Shown: positions 28,801 to 36,837 of the stretch, in pieces
Layout: each line of letters starts with the position of its first letter
Numbering within the stretch: the first letter of the stretch is position 1
Origin: Balneolaceae bacterium
GTDB taxonomy: Bacteria; Bacteroidota; Rhodothermia; Balneolales; Balneolaceae
Direction of reading: 5' to 3'
DNA length: 64,000 nt
Assembly (NCBI GenBank): GCA_034521495.1
Contig: JAXHMK010000009.1
Location: 489,001 to 553,000, forward strand
Translations under genes and position numbers: made by a program
The notes under the pieces: generated by a model
The model's database searches: none
Told to the model about the DNA's origin: nothing
What the model saw: the letters and a program-made list of their open reading frames with translations, nothing else

Positions 28801-29724
28801 CTAATTAGAAGTCTCAGAGATAAAATTCTGAATCTCTTTTTGATTTGGAATAGACGGCTGAGCTCCCATTCTTGTAACAGAAAGAGCAGCCGCTGCATGT
28901 GCCCAAATAATCGCGTCCTCAATTGATTTTCCAAGTGATACACCAACTGCAAGTGCTCCATTAAAAGTATCACCCGCCGCAGTGGTATCCTCTGCGTTGA
29001 CTTTAAAACCGGGAATTGTTTTTTGAATGGTTTCACTCATCACAAAAGCTCCTTCAGATCCAAGGGTAAGGATTACTGTCTTAACTCCTCTTGAAAGAAG
29101 CTTTTCAGAAGCCTTTTTGGCAGAACTTTCATCCTCAACTCTAATACCAGTCAAAAGTTCGGCTTCTGATTGGTTGGGAGTAAGGATGTCAATTCGCTTG
29201 AGAAGGTCGTCACTCAGGGGTTGAGCCGGTGCAGGATTCAGAATCACTTTAACATTATGTTTATTGGCAATTTTAATCGCTTGTTCAATGGTTTCAAGAG
29301 GTGTTTCGAGTTGAGCTAAAAGGATATTCCCATCGGCTATAACAGGCTCTGTTTTACCTATTTGTGATGGAGTCAACGTTCCATTCGCACCTGACGCTAC
29401 GGCAATGCTGTTCTCACCATCTTCACCTACAAAAATAAGCGCTACGCCAGATGGAGTCTCCTCATCAACAAAAATGCTTTCCGTATTGACGCCCTCTTTT
29501 TGGAATCCTTCAATGGCTTCTTTTCCAAAGTTGTCGTTCCCGGTGTTGGCGATAAACGTCACATTTCCGCCACTTCTCGCAGCAGCTACAGCCTGATTAG
29601 CTCCTTTTCCCCCGGCTGCTTTCACGAATTTTCCGCCAAGAATGGTCTCGCCCGGTGCAGGAATTCTGGGCACTTTTACGATCATATCCGTATTGGAACT
29701 ACCGACGACAATTATTTTGCTCAT
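28801..29724 (-). CDS. rbsK: Ribokinase
   Basis: The 307-residue PfkB-fold kinase has the N-terminal SSNTDMIVKVPRIPAPGETI, the substrate loop GGKGANQAVAAARSGG (about 38-53), and the C-terminal AAGDTFNGALAVGVSLG with the catalytic Asp of GDTFNG. Ribokinase makes ribose-5-phosphate in the cytoplasm. It precedes the ADP-ribosylglycohydrolase-like gene by 14 bases and follows the sugar transporter after a gap that holds a 73-bp palindrome. Confidence 0.95.
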   Translation of the reverse strand: MSKIIVVGSSNTDMIVKVPRIPAPGETILGGKFVKAAGGKGANQAVAAARSGGNVTFIANTGNDNFGKEAIEGFQKEGVNTESIFVDEETPSGVALIFVGEDGENSIAVASGANGTLTPSQIGKTEPVIADGNILLAQLETPLETIEQAIKIANKHNVKVILNPAPAQPLSDDLLKRIDILTPNQSEAELLTGIRVEDESSAKKASEKLLSRGVKTVILTLGSEGAFVMSETIQKTIPGFKVNAEDTTAAGDTFNGALAVGVSLGKSIEDAIIWAHAAAALSVTRMGAQPSIPNQKEIQNFISETSN

Positions 29725-29750
29725 GGTTTTTTATAGATCATTATTGTACG

Positions 29751-29823
29751 GTCATTCTGAGTTTAACTCAGAATCTCCTATCGTAATTTAGGTTTGGGGA
29801 TTCTGAATCAAGTTCAGAATGAC
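29751..29823. repeat. 73-bp palindromic element, GTCATTCTGA family (copy 1)
   Basis: The left arm GTCATTCTGAGTTTAACTCA runs on to AGAATCTCC; the right arm is its imperfect inverted copy, ending GTTCAGAATGAC at 29823. Related elements stand at 39839-39912 and 46600-46678. It lies between the ribokinase and the transporter genes. Confidence 0.8.
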
Positions 29824-29856
29824 TCATTCATAGTTTTTTGGCCCAAACTGTATTCA

Positions 29857-30864
29857 TTAAGCAACTCTCGCATATATCAAAAGTCCCAGTCCAACTAAAA
29901 AGAATAAGAACATGAATGTCAGTAGTGTATTGGTTCCTTTGGGTGCATCTTTAAATTCTTTCCAGATGAAGACTCCCCAGATGGCCGCGACCATGGTAGC
30001 TCCTTGTCCAAGTCCGTAAGAGATTGCATCGCCAGCCACTTCGGAAGTATAGTTTGATAAAACCATTCCGATACACCAGATGGCTCCGCCCAGCAGGCCC
30101 ACGAGATGTCGTTTTGTATTTCCATCCGAGAAGTATTGAGAATATTTCACCTTATCACCGGAAAACGGTTTGGCCATCGCCCAGCTGTTCCAGATAAAAT
30201 TGGAGAGAAAAAGACCAATGGAGAAGACAAACACAGCGGCGAAGGGTTCCATTTTACCGACCTCCGGATTGCTGAAATCAACGGCAATGGCAACCTGTAC
30301 GAGGTAGAAAAAGAGTCCCATCAATAAACCACCCACAATTGATACCACAATTCCTTTCGTGGATGTGCTCGAATCTTGTTGCGGAAGGCGGCGGTATGCA
30401 ACGGCATCAATGATAATGGCGATGGTTACAAGTGTAACGCCGGAAAAAATCAAAACAGCGTTTCCGGTAGGGTCAGCAATATAGTTGATGATTGTACCCT
30501 CAACCAGGGCAATGCCAATTCCGATTGGAAAAGCAATAGCCATACCGGCAATATCAATAGCGGCTACGATTAAAATATTTGCCAGGTTAAATACCACTCC
30601 GCCAAGCATTGCAAAGAGAATTGCGTAGGCTGAGGCTTGAAGAAGATCTTCGGTAAAACCTCGCCCAACGGTTCCCAGACTTCCAATGGTGAGGCCAAAG
30701 AGCAGAGCCATAAGAATAATTCCCAGCGAATAATCCCAGTAGAAGAGTTGAAATGGCCATTTATCACCACTGACGAGTTTTTGGGTATTCGCCCAGGAAC
30801 CCCAGCTTAACATTGTAATTACCAAGAGAAAAACAGCGAGTGGGTAGGATTCTAAGCCAATCAT
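29857..30864 (-). CDS. GRP family sugar transporter (DMT superfamily)
   Basis: The 335-residue protein has ten membrane helices, an opening of MLSWGSWANTQKL that is typical of glucose/ribose-type GRP carriers, and GLGQGATMVAAIWGVFIWKEF near the end. Such carriers move sugars across the inner membrane, driven by proton or sodium. The neighbours (nucleoside hydrolase upstream, ribokinase downstream) make free ribose the likely substrate. It stands 133 bases after ribokinase in transcription order reversed, and 140 bases after the nucleoside hydrolase, with hairpins in both gaps. Confidence 0.85.
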   Translation of the reverse strand: MIGLESYPLAVFLLVITMLSWGSWANTQKLVSGDKWPFQLFYWDYSLGIILMALLFGLTIGSLGTVGRGFTEDLLQASAYAILFAMLGGVVFNLANILIVAAIDIAGMAIAFPIGIGIALVEGTIINYIADPTGNAVLIFSGVTLVTIAIIIDAVAYRRLPQQDSSTSTKGIVVSIVGGLLMGLFFYLVQVAIAVDFSNPEVGKMEPFAAVFVFSIGLFLSNFIWNSWAMAKPFSGDKVKYSQYFSDGNTKRHLVGLLGGAIWCIGMVLSNYTSEVAGDAISYGLGQGATMVAAIWGVFIWKEFKDAPKGTNTLLTFMFLFFLVGLGLLIYARVA

Positions 30865-30912
30865 GTTGGTAGTTTTTGTTAGTTGTTAAGAATCCCATTC
30901 GAAGGGCGAATC

Positions 30913-30979
30913 GAGGGGGATGTTCTCTCACATCGCGCCAACATCCCTCTGAGTTTTTCAAGAACTTGTTGAAAAACTC
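30913..30979. repeat. Two hairpins in the gap between nucleoside hydrolase and transporter
   Basis: GAGGGGGATGT (30913-30923) pairs with ACATCCCTC (30941-30949) with one bulge. GAGTTTTTCAA (30951-30961) pairs perfectly with TTGAAAAACTC (30969-30979). They could process or stabilise the operon message, or stop part of it after the nucleoside hydrolase gene. Confidence 0.6.
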
Positions 30980-31004
30980 TGTCTCACTTCAAAGGGAGAT
31001 TTTT

Positions 31005-32021
31005 TCATTCACTCCTCATCGTAGAATAAAAATCTTCGAGAATCGCTTCCTTATCAAAGTTTTCCCAGATGGTGATGGATCGGTCATTGTTGGGCCGTTC
31101 CTGCCAATCTTCTCCATCTACGATTGGTGCAGGAATCTCTGTTGCTTCTCCCCAATTCGGATTCTTTAAAATAGCCACAGCAACCATATCAAACAGTGCC
31201 CGCGATGGCGGATCTCCGTGCAGGTCAATTTCTGAAAATAGGTTTACCGAGTAATCACCAAAGTTAGTGAATTCACCACCGTGGCGACCAGTTACAGGGT
31301 CCACCTCAGGACCGGCACCAGGCATGTTTTTTTCAATTTCGGCAGGAGTTGCACGGACCGCGTCAGATCCGCTCGGTTCTCCATATCGAACCATTACAAT
31401 TTCAAAAGGGACTTCTTGGTTCAGAATGTAATTGAGTGCCGGAATATCGTTTTCCTGGTTGTATTCACCGGGCTCAGGATAATTCGAACCCAACCAAACA
31501 ATCCGAACATTTTCTTTGATGTCCGGCGCTTTTTCCAGGGCAAGTGCAATGTTAGTCAGCTTACCAACCGGTAACAAAACAAGCTTTTGACCTCTCGGTT
31601 TTCGAGCTTCTTCAATAATAAACTCCACAGCGGCATGTCCGTCATACTCAGGTTGATCCAGCGTTGGCCGAATATCTTCAAAATCTTCATTAGCTCCGGG
31701 TAGCAGTGGAATTTGCCCCATCACATCAGTCAACTTCATCACGCGTTCAGCTTCTGCCACCTGTTGGTCAATAGCACCTCCGCTATAGGTTGCATTCACT
31801 GTAACACCAATCGTGTTAAACAGATCTTCGTTAAAAAACAGATAAGCCATCGCATGCTGATCATCCAGTTCATTATTGGCATCCGTATCAAGTATAATTG
31901 GAATCAGGTCGTTCTGCTCATTTTCCGTTGGAGCGTTTTGTTGAGCAGTTTCTGTATCATTTTGTTGTGAACAATTAGCAAAAAACAACAGGCAGGTACA
32001 AATTATCAGATAATGCTTCAT
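31005..32021 (-). CDS. Nucleoside hydrolase, secreted lipoprotein
   Basis: The 338-residue protein has a lipoprotein signal (lipidated Cys17 in FANC) followed by a nucleoside hydrolase fold. The calcium-binding N-terminal motif DTDANNELDDQ (about 45-55) is the family hallmark, and EIVMVRYG and FDMVAVAIL fit the C-terminal part. It would split nucleosides into base and ribose outside the cytoplasm. It is the first gene of the salvage unit: hydrolase, sugar transporter, ribokinase, ADP-ribosylglycohydrolase-like protein, SMP-30. Confidence 0.93.
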   Translation of the reverse strand: MKHYLIICTCLLFFANCSQQNDTETAQQNAPTENEQNDLIPIILDTDANNELDDQHAMAYLFFNEDLFNTIGVTVNATYSGGAIDQQVAEAERVMKLTDVMGQIPLLPGANEDFEDIRPTLDQPEYDGHAAVEFIIEEARKPRGQKLVLLPVGKLTNIALALEKAPDIKENVRIVWLGSNYPEPGEYNQENDIPALNYILNQEVPFEIVMVRYGEPSGSDAVRATPAEIEKNMPGAGPEVDPVTGRHGGEFTNFGDYSVNLFSEIDLHGDPPSRALFDMVAVAILKNPNWGEATEIPAPIVDGEDWQERPNNDRSITIWENFDKEAILEDFYSTMRSE

Positions 32022-32068
32022 AACTGAGCAGATCGGTTAAGGTTTCGTGTTTTGACGGAATGGATATT

Positions 32069-32102
32069 CAAACATAATTGACAAAATAGTTTAATTTTGC
32101 AA
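32069..32102 (-). promoter_or_regulatory. Candidate Bacteroidota-type promoter for the salvage operon
   Basis: Read leftward, TATGTTTG (32076 to 32069) matches the TAnnTTTG box known in Bacteroidota, with a TTG about 23 bases upstream of it. It is 48 bases before the nucleoside hydrolase start. The -33 element is a weak match. Confidence 0.3.
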
Positions 32103-32132
32103 GTTGATAAGATCCAAATTCCAAATGTTAAT

Positions 32133-32885
32133 TCATCGGCTCAAACTTTTCCGTTCTTCAAATACTTCACCCGGAATAACAGCACCAGCGGAGTTCCCAA
32201 AACTATTTCTGATATAGGTAAGAATATCCGCTACTTCCTGATCTGTTAATTGCTGAAAAGCCGGCATCTCCTGGTTATAGATTTCACCGTTTACTTCAAT
32301 AGGTTCAGAAAGTCCAAGAAGCAGTGTTCGTATCAAACGTCCTTTATCACCGGTAACCCATTCAGTGTTGGCAAGCGGAGGATACATATCTGCAGAGCCC
32401 TGGCCTTCCGGTCCATGACAAACCTGGCAATGCCTGACATACAACGTTTGTCCCGTTGCAAATTCCTGCTCATCCACCGGGTGATTCCAGTTTTCACTCA
32501 ATAGATCGATTGGTTCGGTGTTTTCTTCCAGAACGGGGAGTGATGGGGCGATCTCTACGCCATCCTGAAGAGCTCTGATTCGAATAATTCGATCGCCACC
32601 CTCTGGTAGTTGATCGTACATCCAGGGTTGAAATCTGGGATGCCAGTCGGTATTGCTGGTGCTAAAATAGATGCTGCCGTCGGGAGCTGTAGAAACATCT
32701 CGAATCCGCCCAAACTCTTTCTGAAAATAGATATGTTCTTCTGTAATCTCCTGCCCGTCATCACTCAAATTCAAAAAACGTAGTGCCCTGCCTTTCATGT
32801 TTGCAGCAATTAAACTTTGTTCCCACTCGGGAATGGATGAGTCATTAAAATAAGCCAACCCTGAAATCGCAATCGTGGGAGTCCA
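32133..32885 (-). pseudogene. 3' half of frameshifted PQQ sugar dehydrogenase: propeller end and cytochrome c
   Basis: This frame continues the beta-propeller (GLAYFNDSSIPEW, then FGRIRDVSTAPDGSIYFSTSN) and ends in a class I cytochrome c domain (about 80 residues) with the haem motif CQVCH and the distal Met in MPAFQQL. It has no proper start: the upstream part is in another frame. Deleting one base (position 32886, T on the plus strand) restores RWTPTIAISGLAYF across the junction. Either the gene is broken or the assembly has an indel. Intact proteins of this kind oxidise sugars in the periplasm and hand electrons to the attached cytochrome. Confidence 0.8.
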
Positions 32886-33732
32886 TGCGATTAAGTGGTT
32901 CTTCTATTTGATATTCGGCACAATAGTTTTGTTCAAAGTCCTCATCACAAAAACCGTGAACATCCGGCCAGCCGTAATTTCCGTTTTTCTTTATCAGGTT
33001 GATTTCGTCATCGTTGTTGGGACCGTGTTCAGTACTGTAGAACAGTCCGTCATCAGAGAAAGCCAATCCCTGTGGATTTCGATGACCCCGCGACCAGATC
33101 GGGCTGCCGGGAATGGGATTATCGTCGGGAATCGATCCATCCAGATTCAAACGAAGGATTTTTCCGACCAGGATTGAATCACTTTGTGTTTGATCCGGCC
33201 GTCCCGCATCTCCCATCGAGAAAAAGAGTTTCTTATCAGGAGAAATAATCAATCTGGAACCGTTGTGGTAGGTGTTACCGGGAATACTATCCAGTAAAAT
33301 TTCAGGGTTGATGAGTGTATCACCCTCAAAAGAATATCGAACAATTCGGGATTGAACTTCCTGTTGAAGATCATCTTCATTGGATTGAAACGTGTAGTGC
33401 AGGAAAACGGATGATTCATCAGGATGAACGGCCATACCGAGTAAACCATATGATTTTTTGTAGAGCAGATCGGGAATTTGAAGAACTTCGGCTTGTTCAA
33501 GTGTCTCGAGGTTCAAGCGATAGACAGAACCACTCTGTTCCGTAAACCAAAGTTTTCCGGCGATGGACGCATCCACATCCCAGGGTACACCGAGGCTGTC
33601 GGCTACTTCTTCAACAATTAAAGAGGAATTTTCCAGTTCGAGGTAGGCGAGAGGTTTGGCTTTATTTGAATCGTTTTGGTTACATGAAATGGCGAAAAAT
33701 CCGACCAAAAAGAAAAGAGAAATATATTTCAA
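32845..33732 (-). pseudogene. 5' half of frameshifted PQQ-dependent sugar dehydrogenase lipoprotein
   Basis: The frame of 295 residues starts with a lipoprotein signal (lipobox FAISC) and runs through the glucose/sorbosone dehydrogenase propeller: WDVDASIAGKLWFTEQSG, TYHNGSRLIIS, GHRNPQGLAFS and STEHGPNNDDEINLI. After EEPLNRM it leaves the family sequence and ends in a short unrelated tail (HDCDFRVGLF), because of an extra base near 32886. The rest of the domain lies in the next frame downstream. The two halves share about 14 bases. PQQ enzymes of this family oxidise aldoses; the substrate is unknown. Confidence 0.82.
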
Positions 33733-33793
33733 AACAGTTGGATTAATTAGTAAGCTGATAAAAATATGAGGAAGAATAGATGATTTACAAAAA

Positions 33794-33827
33794 AGATCCG
33801 CGAAGTTTTCAAAAACTTCGCGGATCT
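33794..33827 (-). terminator. Terminator after the VOC gene, CCGCGAAGTTTT stem
   Basis: Sixteen perfectly paired bases (AGATCCGCGAAGTTTT and its complement) with a two-base loop end in a T run when read leftward. It begins 12 bases after the VOC gene stop. The stem is the same as the second terminator of rpoC. Confidence 0.75.
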
Positions 33828-33838
33828 AAAAACGAGTC

Positions 33839-34336
33839 TCAATCCAATTCACTCAGCAAATCTTTCAAATCCAGCGGACGGGTGTACATCTGCAGCGAAC
33901 CATCCTCTTTTTGAGGCCACTGATCTTTAGGGCGATCCCAATACAATTCCACGCCGTTTTGATCTGGATCATTCAGATAAAGAGCTTCGGAAACACCATG
34001 GTCGGAAGCACCCGTCAGTGGATATTCTTCTTCACGTAACCGTTGGAAAATAGCTGCTAAATCTTTTCGGGTTGGATATAAAATGGCGGTATGAAAGAGT
34101 CCGGCAGAATTTCGAGGAGCAGGCGGACCGTTTTTGCTGTGCCATGTATTCAACCCGATATGATGATGGTATCCGCCCGCTGAAATGAAAGCCGCGTCCG
34201 TTCCGTACATGGTCATCAGTTCAAACCCAAGAAGTCCGCAGTAAAAATCGAGTGAGCGCTGGATGTCCGAGACTTTCAGGTGAACGTGTCCGATGCGTGT
34301 TTGAACCGGGATTTTATAGTCTGCTTGTGAAGGCAT
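33839..34336 (-). CDS. VOC family protein (glyoxalase/extradiol dioxygenase-like)
   Basis: The 165-residue protein has two beta-alpha-beta-beta-beta units: RIGHVHLKVSDIQRSLDFYCG with the first metal His, and LFHTAILYPTRKDLAAIFQ with a second His; the final ELYWDRPKDQW supplies the Glu ligand. The arrangement fits CatE-like dioxygenases or similar metal-dependent members. The reaction cannot be assigned. It stands alone before a terminator on the minus strand. Confidence 0.85.
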   Translation of the reverse strand: MPSQADYKIPVQTRIGHVHLKVSDIQRSLDFYCGLLGFELMTMYGTDAAFISAGGYHHHIGLNTWHSKNGPPAPRNSAGLFHTAILYPTRKDLAAIFQRLREEEYPLTGASDHGVSEALYLNDPDQNGVELYWDRPKDQWPQKEDGSLQMYTRPLDLKDLLSELD

Positions 34337-34417
34337 TTGAATGTGAACGATTAATTTATTTTAGGATAAGTAAAAAAGAATCAACTTCCTATGTTCAGGA
34401 GTGGCAAGGGAAGGTAC

Positions 34418-34462
34418 AAATCTCCCCTTGAGGGGAGTGCGACTTTAGTCGCGAGGGGTGTT
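34418..34462. repeat. CCCTTGAGGGG repeat, copy 1
   Basis: AAATCTCCCCTTGAGGGGAG, then an inner palindrome GCGACTTTAGTCGC, then GAGGGGTGTT. The inverted copy at 46923-46969 shares both flanks but has a different middle. The gap between the VOC and DUF1801 genes (180 bases) holds no gene. Confidence 0.65.
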
Positions 34463-34515
34463 ATCCCCCTTTGTGTTTGACACTTTCCTTCTTCAACTTG
34501 CAAATTTTTAAACAT

Positions 34516-34935
34516 TTAAACACCCAACATCGGCAGATGTTTAATTTTGTGATACGTTAAGGCCAGTGAAATACAATGCTTTAATTCCAGCTCTGGAATG
34601 TCGTCCGACAAATCAAAAACAATCGCCCGGTTTCCTTCAAATTTGAGTTTGCTACTATACAGTTTCCTGAATGTATCGACCAGGCTTGTTGTACAGGTGA
34701 AATACATGGCATATTGATCCGGCTGCTTTTTCTTCCAATCAATGCGAACTGTACTTCCGGTTTTTGTTGTATAGCTTGGCTCACTCCAACTGAGAGTTTC
34801 TTCCAGATTGTTCACAATTTCTGATTCGTCTGCTGTATCCAGAATCAATTGACGCAGATGCATCATTTTTGGGCGAACATGATCCGGGTAGGTATTGAAT
34901 ACATCAGCAACTTTTTGGCTTTTAAATGACGTCAT
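34516..34935 (-). CDS. DUF1801 domain-containing protein
   Basis: The 139-residue protein matches DUF1801 (YdhG-like): RPKMMHLRQLILDTA near the start, LSWSEPSYTTKTGSTVRI in the middle, then the MYFTCTTSLVDTF segment and a C-terminal helix. Members resemble small iron chaperone frataxin-like folds; the function is uncertain. The gene stands by itself; the 180-base gap on its upstream side (34936-35112) holds palindromes. Confidence 0.85.
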   Translation of the reverse strand: MTSFKSQKVADVFNTYPDHVRPKMMHLRQLILDTADESEIVNNLEETLSWSEPSYTTKTGSTVRIDWKKKQPDQYAMYFTCTTSLVDTFRKLYSSKLKFEGNRAIVFDLSDDIPELELKHCISLALTYHKIKHLPMLGV

Positions 34936-34993
34936 TTTCAGTATGAATTTTAAATGGTCTGAGCGTCCCTCGCGTGGAAATTAAAATAAGAGA

Positions 34994-35017
34994 GCACAAG
35001 CGAGACGCTTGCGCTAT
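34994..35017. repeat. GCACAAGCGAGACGCTTGCGCTAT palindrome, copy 1
   Basis: An imperfect palindrome in the gap between the DUF1801 and M81 genes. A damaged copy in the other direction lies at about 34963-34977, and an inverted copy at 35074-35098. Confidence 0.8.
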
Positions 35018-35073
35018 CAAAGGTTTTTAAGATTGAATTCCCTCTCTACCATGTTGGACAACTTTTTTCCTGG

Positions 35074-35098
35074 ATGGCGCGAGCGTCTCGCTCGTGCC
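35074..35098. repeat. Inverted copy of the GCGAGACGC palindrome, copy 2
   Basis: ATGGCGCGAGCGTCTCGCTC continues to GTGCC. It lies 15 bases downstream of the M81 gene stop and 57 bases from copy 1 in inverted orientation. Confidence 0.8.
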
Positions 35099-35112
35099 CC
35101 TTTTTCTATTGC

Positions 35113-36681
35113 TTATTCAATTTCATCCGATGCCGGAATTAATCTCGCGGAGAGATCCGGGTCTTCCATATCTTCATCAAAGGGAAACATAGGTCGTTGG
35201 ATTCGTTCATACTCCAGCCGGTGCAGATCCTGATCAACACCACCCGGAGTCAATGCCATAATCCAGTCCTCTCTCATCTCATACAGTTCCGGAACCAGGT
35301 ATCCGATTTTCACGACCACAATATCCGTTTCGCGCGGATTCAATCCCAAATTCGTAAAATCACTTTCCTGGTGATACGGTTTTCGTTTTTTGGTGACAAT
35401 CACATTCACACTTCCAATTTTCACGACCACTTCCGTTTCGGCGTCTTCATCGCCGTGTTCAATTGCAGTGATCTCTCCTTCAAGCAAAATAGGAGGGGAG
35501 TAACGATCGTCAACCCGGGCACCTGCATATTCACTAACCGTACCACCGACTCCGGCTTCAACAGCGGCTTCAATAAAATCAGGACCGGGAATAGAAGCGT
35601 ATATCAATGACGGACCATCCTCTGTCTGAAACTCAGGTCGTTCCAGGATTTGTCTGATGGTCCAGGTTACATCCCCTGCGCCGCCAGCCGTGGGATTATC
35701 ACCCATATCACTGATGATAAACGGTTGAACATCGCTTTCAATCGCCATATCCAAACTTTCTTCGAGTGAGGCGGTTGGAGCGATAAACTCAAACTCATTT
35801 CGTACATCCCAGAAACTTTGTGCCAGCATTTCGGCGGAGCTGGTTACGGCTTCTCTGTTATCTCCCGTAACCATCACAACGGCATGATTTCTTGGTTCAT
35901 CCGCCCATGGATAGCCCACCCAAATGGCGGCGTCAATCACTCCTTCTTTTTCTGTTACCGGATCCACTTTTGCATACAGGCTTTTCGCGGGTTCTACTCT
36001 CGTACTTGTTTTTTCACCGGGCAGTAAAATGGGAACAGGAACCCATGCCTTGTATTCTGGCTTACCTTTGCCGTTTTCGAGCCGGGTGAGCAGATTTCTT
36101 ACAGCTCGTTCTTTGGATTCAAGGGCATCTTCGTGAGGAGCCATCCGGTAACAGGTAATCAGATCAGAATGACCGGCTAATCTCCGGGATACATTTCCGT
36201 GCAGATCCATCGAGGTTGAAATAAGTGTTTCCGTTCCCACAACCTCACGAACCCGTTTGATGAAATCTCCTTCAGGATCATCAATTCCCTGCACGCTCAT
36301 CGCGCCGTGGATATCAAAAAAGAGTCCGTCGTACGGCAGGTTTTCACGGAGGCGATCCAGCGTTTCTGTAACCAGTGATTCATACGCTTCACGGGTCACA
36401 ATTCCACCGGGAATGGAATGTCCGCGAAGTGTTGGGAACCACTGAGCGCGCTCGCGGAGGTCATCGCCTTCATCCATAAACGGGTAGTAGGAAAAAACTT
36501 CGTCGCCATATCGTGCTTTAAAAGCTTCTTCATGCGTTACAGCTGGCGAAAACGTACTCGATTCAATCGCAATTCCGGCGATAGCTATTCTGGGAAGGTC
36601 TGCATTTTCTTCAGATGAGCCGCAAGAGATCGTTGTGAGAAAAAGAAGAGAAACGAAGAGAGATAAAACTGCTTTATTCAT
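35113..36681 (-). CDS. M81 family metallopeptidase (MlrC-like) lipoprotein
   Basis: The 522-residue protein has a lipoprotein signal (lipidated Cys20 in TTISC) and an MlrC-type fold: IAGIAIESSTFSP, then SIPGGIVTREAYE, the zinc-site stretches FDIHGAMSVQG (about 129-139) and SMDLHGNVSRR, and MAPHEDALESKERAV. A C-terminal MlrC_C domain follows with VGGTVSEYAGARV and the TEVVVKIGSVNVIVTKKRKPY region. The family is named after the microcystin-degrading enzyme, but most members act on other peptides; no toxin substrate is implied here. It would sit in the outer membrane or periplasm. Confidence 0.88.
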   Translation of the reverse strand: MNKAVLSLFVSLLFLTTISCGSSEENADLPRIAIAGIAIESSTFSPAVTHEEAFKARYGDEVFSYYPFMDEGDDLRERAQWFPTLRGHSIPGGIVTREAYESLVTETLDRLRENLPYDGLFFDIHGAMSVQGIDDPEGDFIKRVREVVGTETLISTSMDLHGNVSRRLAGHSDLITCYRMAPHEDALESKERAVRNLLTRLENGKGKPEYKAWVPVPILLPGEKTSTRVEPAKSLYAKVDPVTEKEGVIDAAIWVGYPWADEPRNHAVVMVTGDNREAVTSSAEMLAQSFWDVRNEFEFIAPTASLEESLDMAIESDVQPFIISDMGDNPTAGGAGDVTWTIRQILERPEFQTEDGPSLIYASIPGPDFIEAAVEAGVGGTVSEYAGARVDDRYSPPILLEGEITAIEHGDEDAETEVVVKIGSVNVIVTKKRKPYHQESDFTNLGLNPRETDIVVVKIGYLVPELYEMREDWIMALTPGGVDQDLHRLEYERIQRPMFPFDEDMEDPDLSARLIPASDEIE

Positions 36682-36763
36682 AGGAAATACTTTCGGTGTA
36701 TGGATTTTTTAGAATGATAAAATCTATAATAACTGTAGTCATGACGATTGGCAAGTTCGACAT

Positions 36764-36836
36764 TTCTCTGCGTTACCCAGCGTCCTTTGCGGTTATATTT
36801 TTGAAACCGCAGAGAACGCAAAGGTACGCGGAGGAT
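36764..36836. repeat. Inverted repeat with AACCGCAGAGAACGC arms
   Basis: The left arm reads, on the other strand, AACCGCAAAGGACGCTGGGT and on to AACGCAGAGAA; the right arm reads AACCGCAGAGAACGCAAAGG. The repeat lies between the M81 and fucosidase genes. This type of intergenic repeat is widespread among bacteria. Confidence 0.7.
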
Positions 36837-36837
36837 T

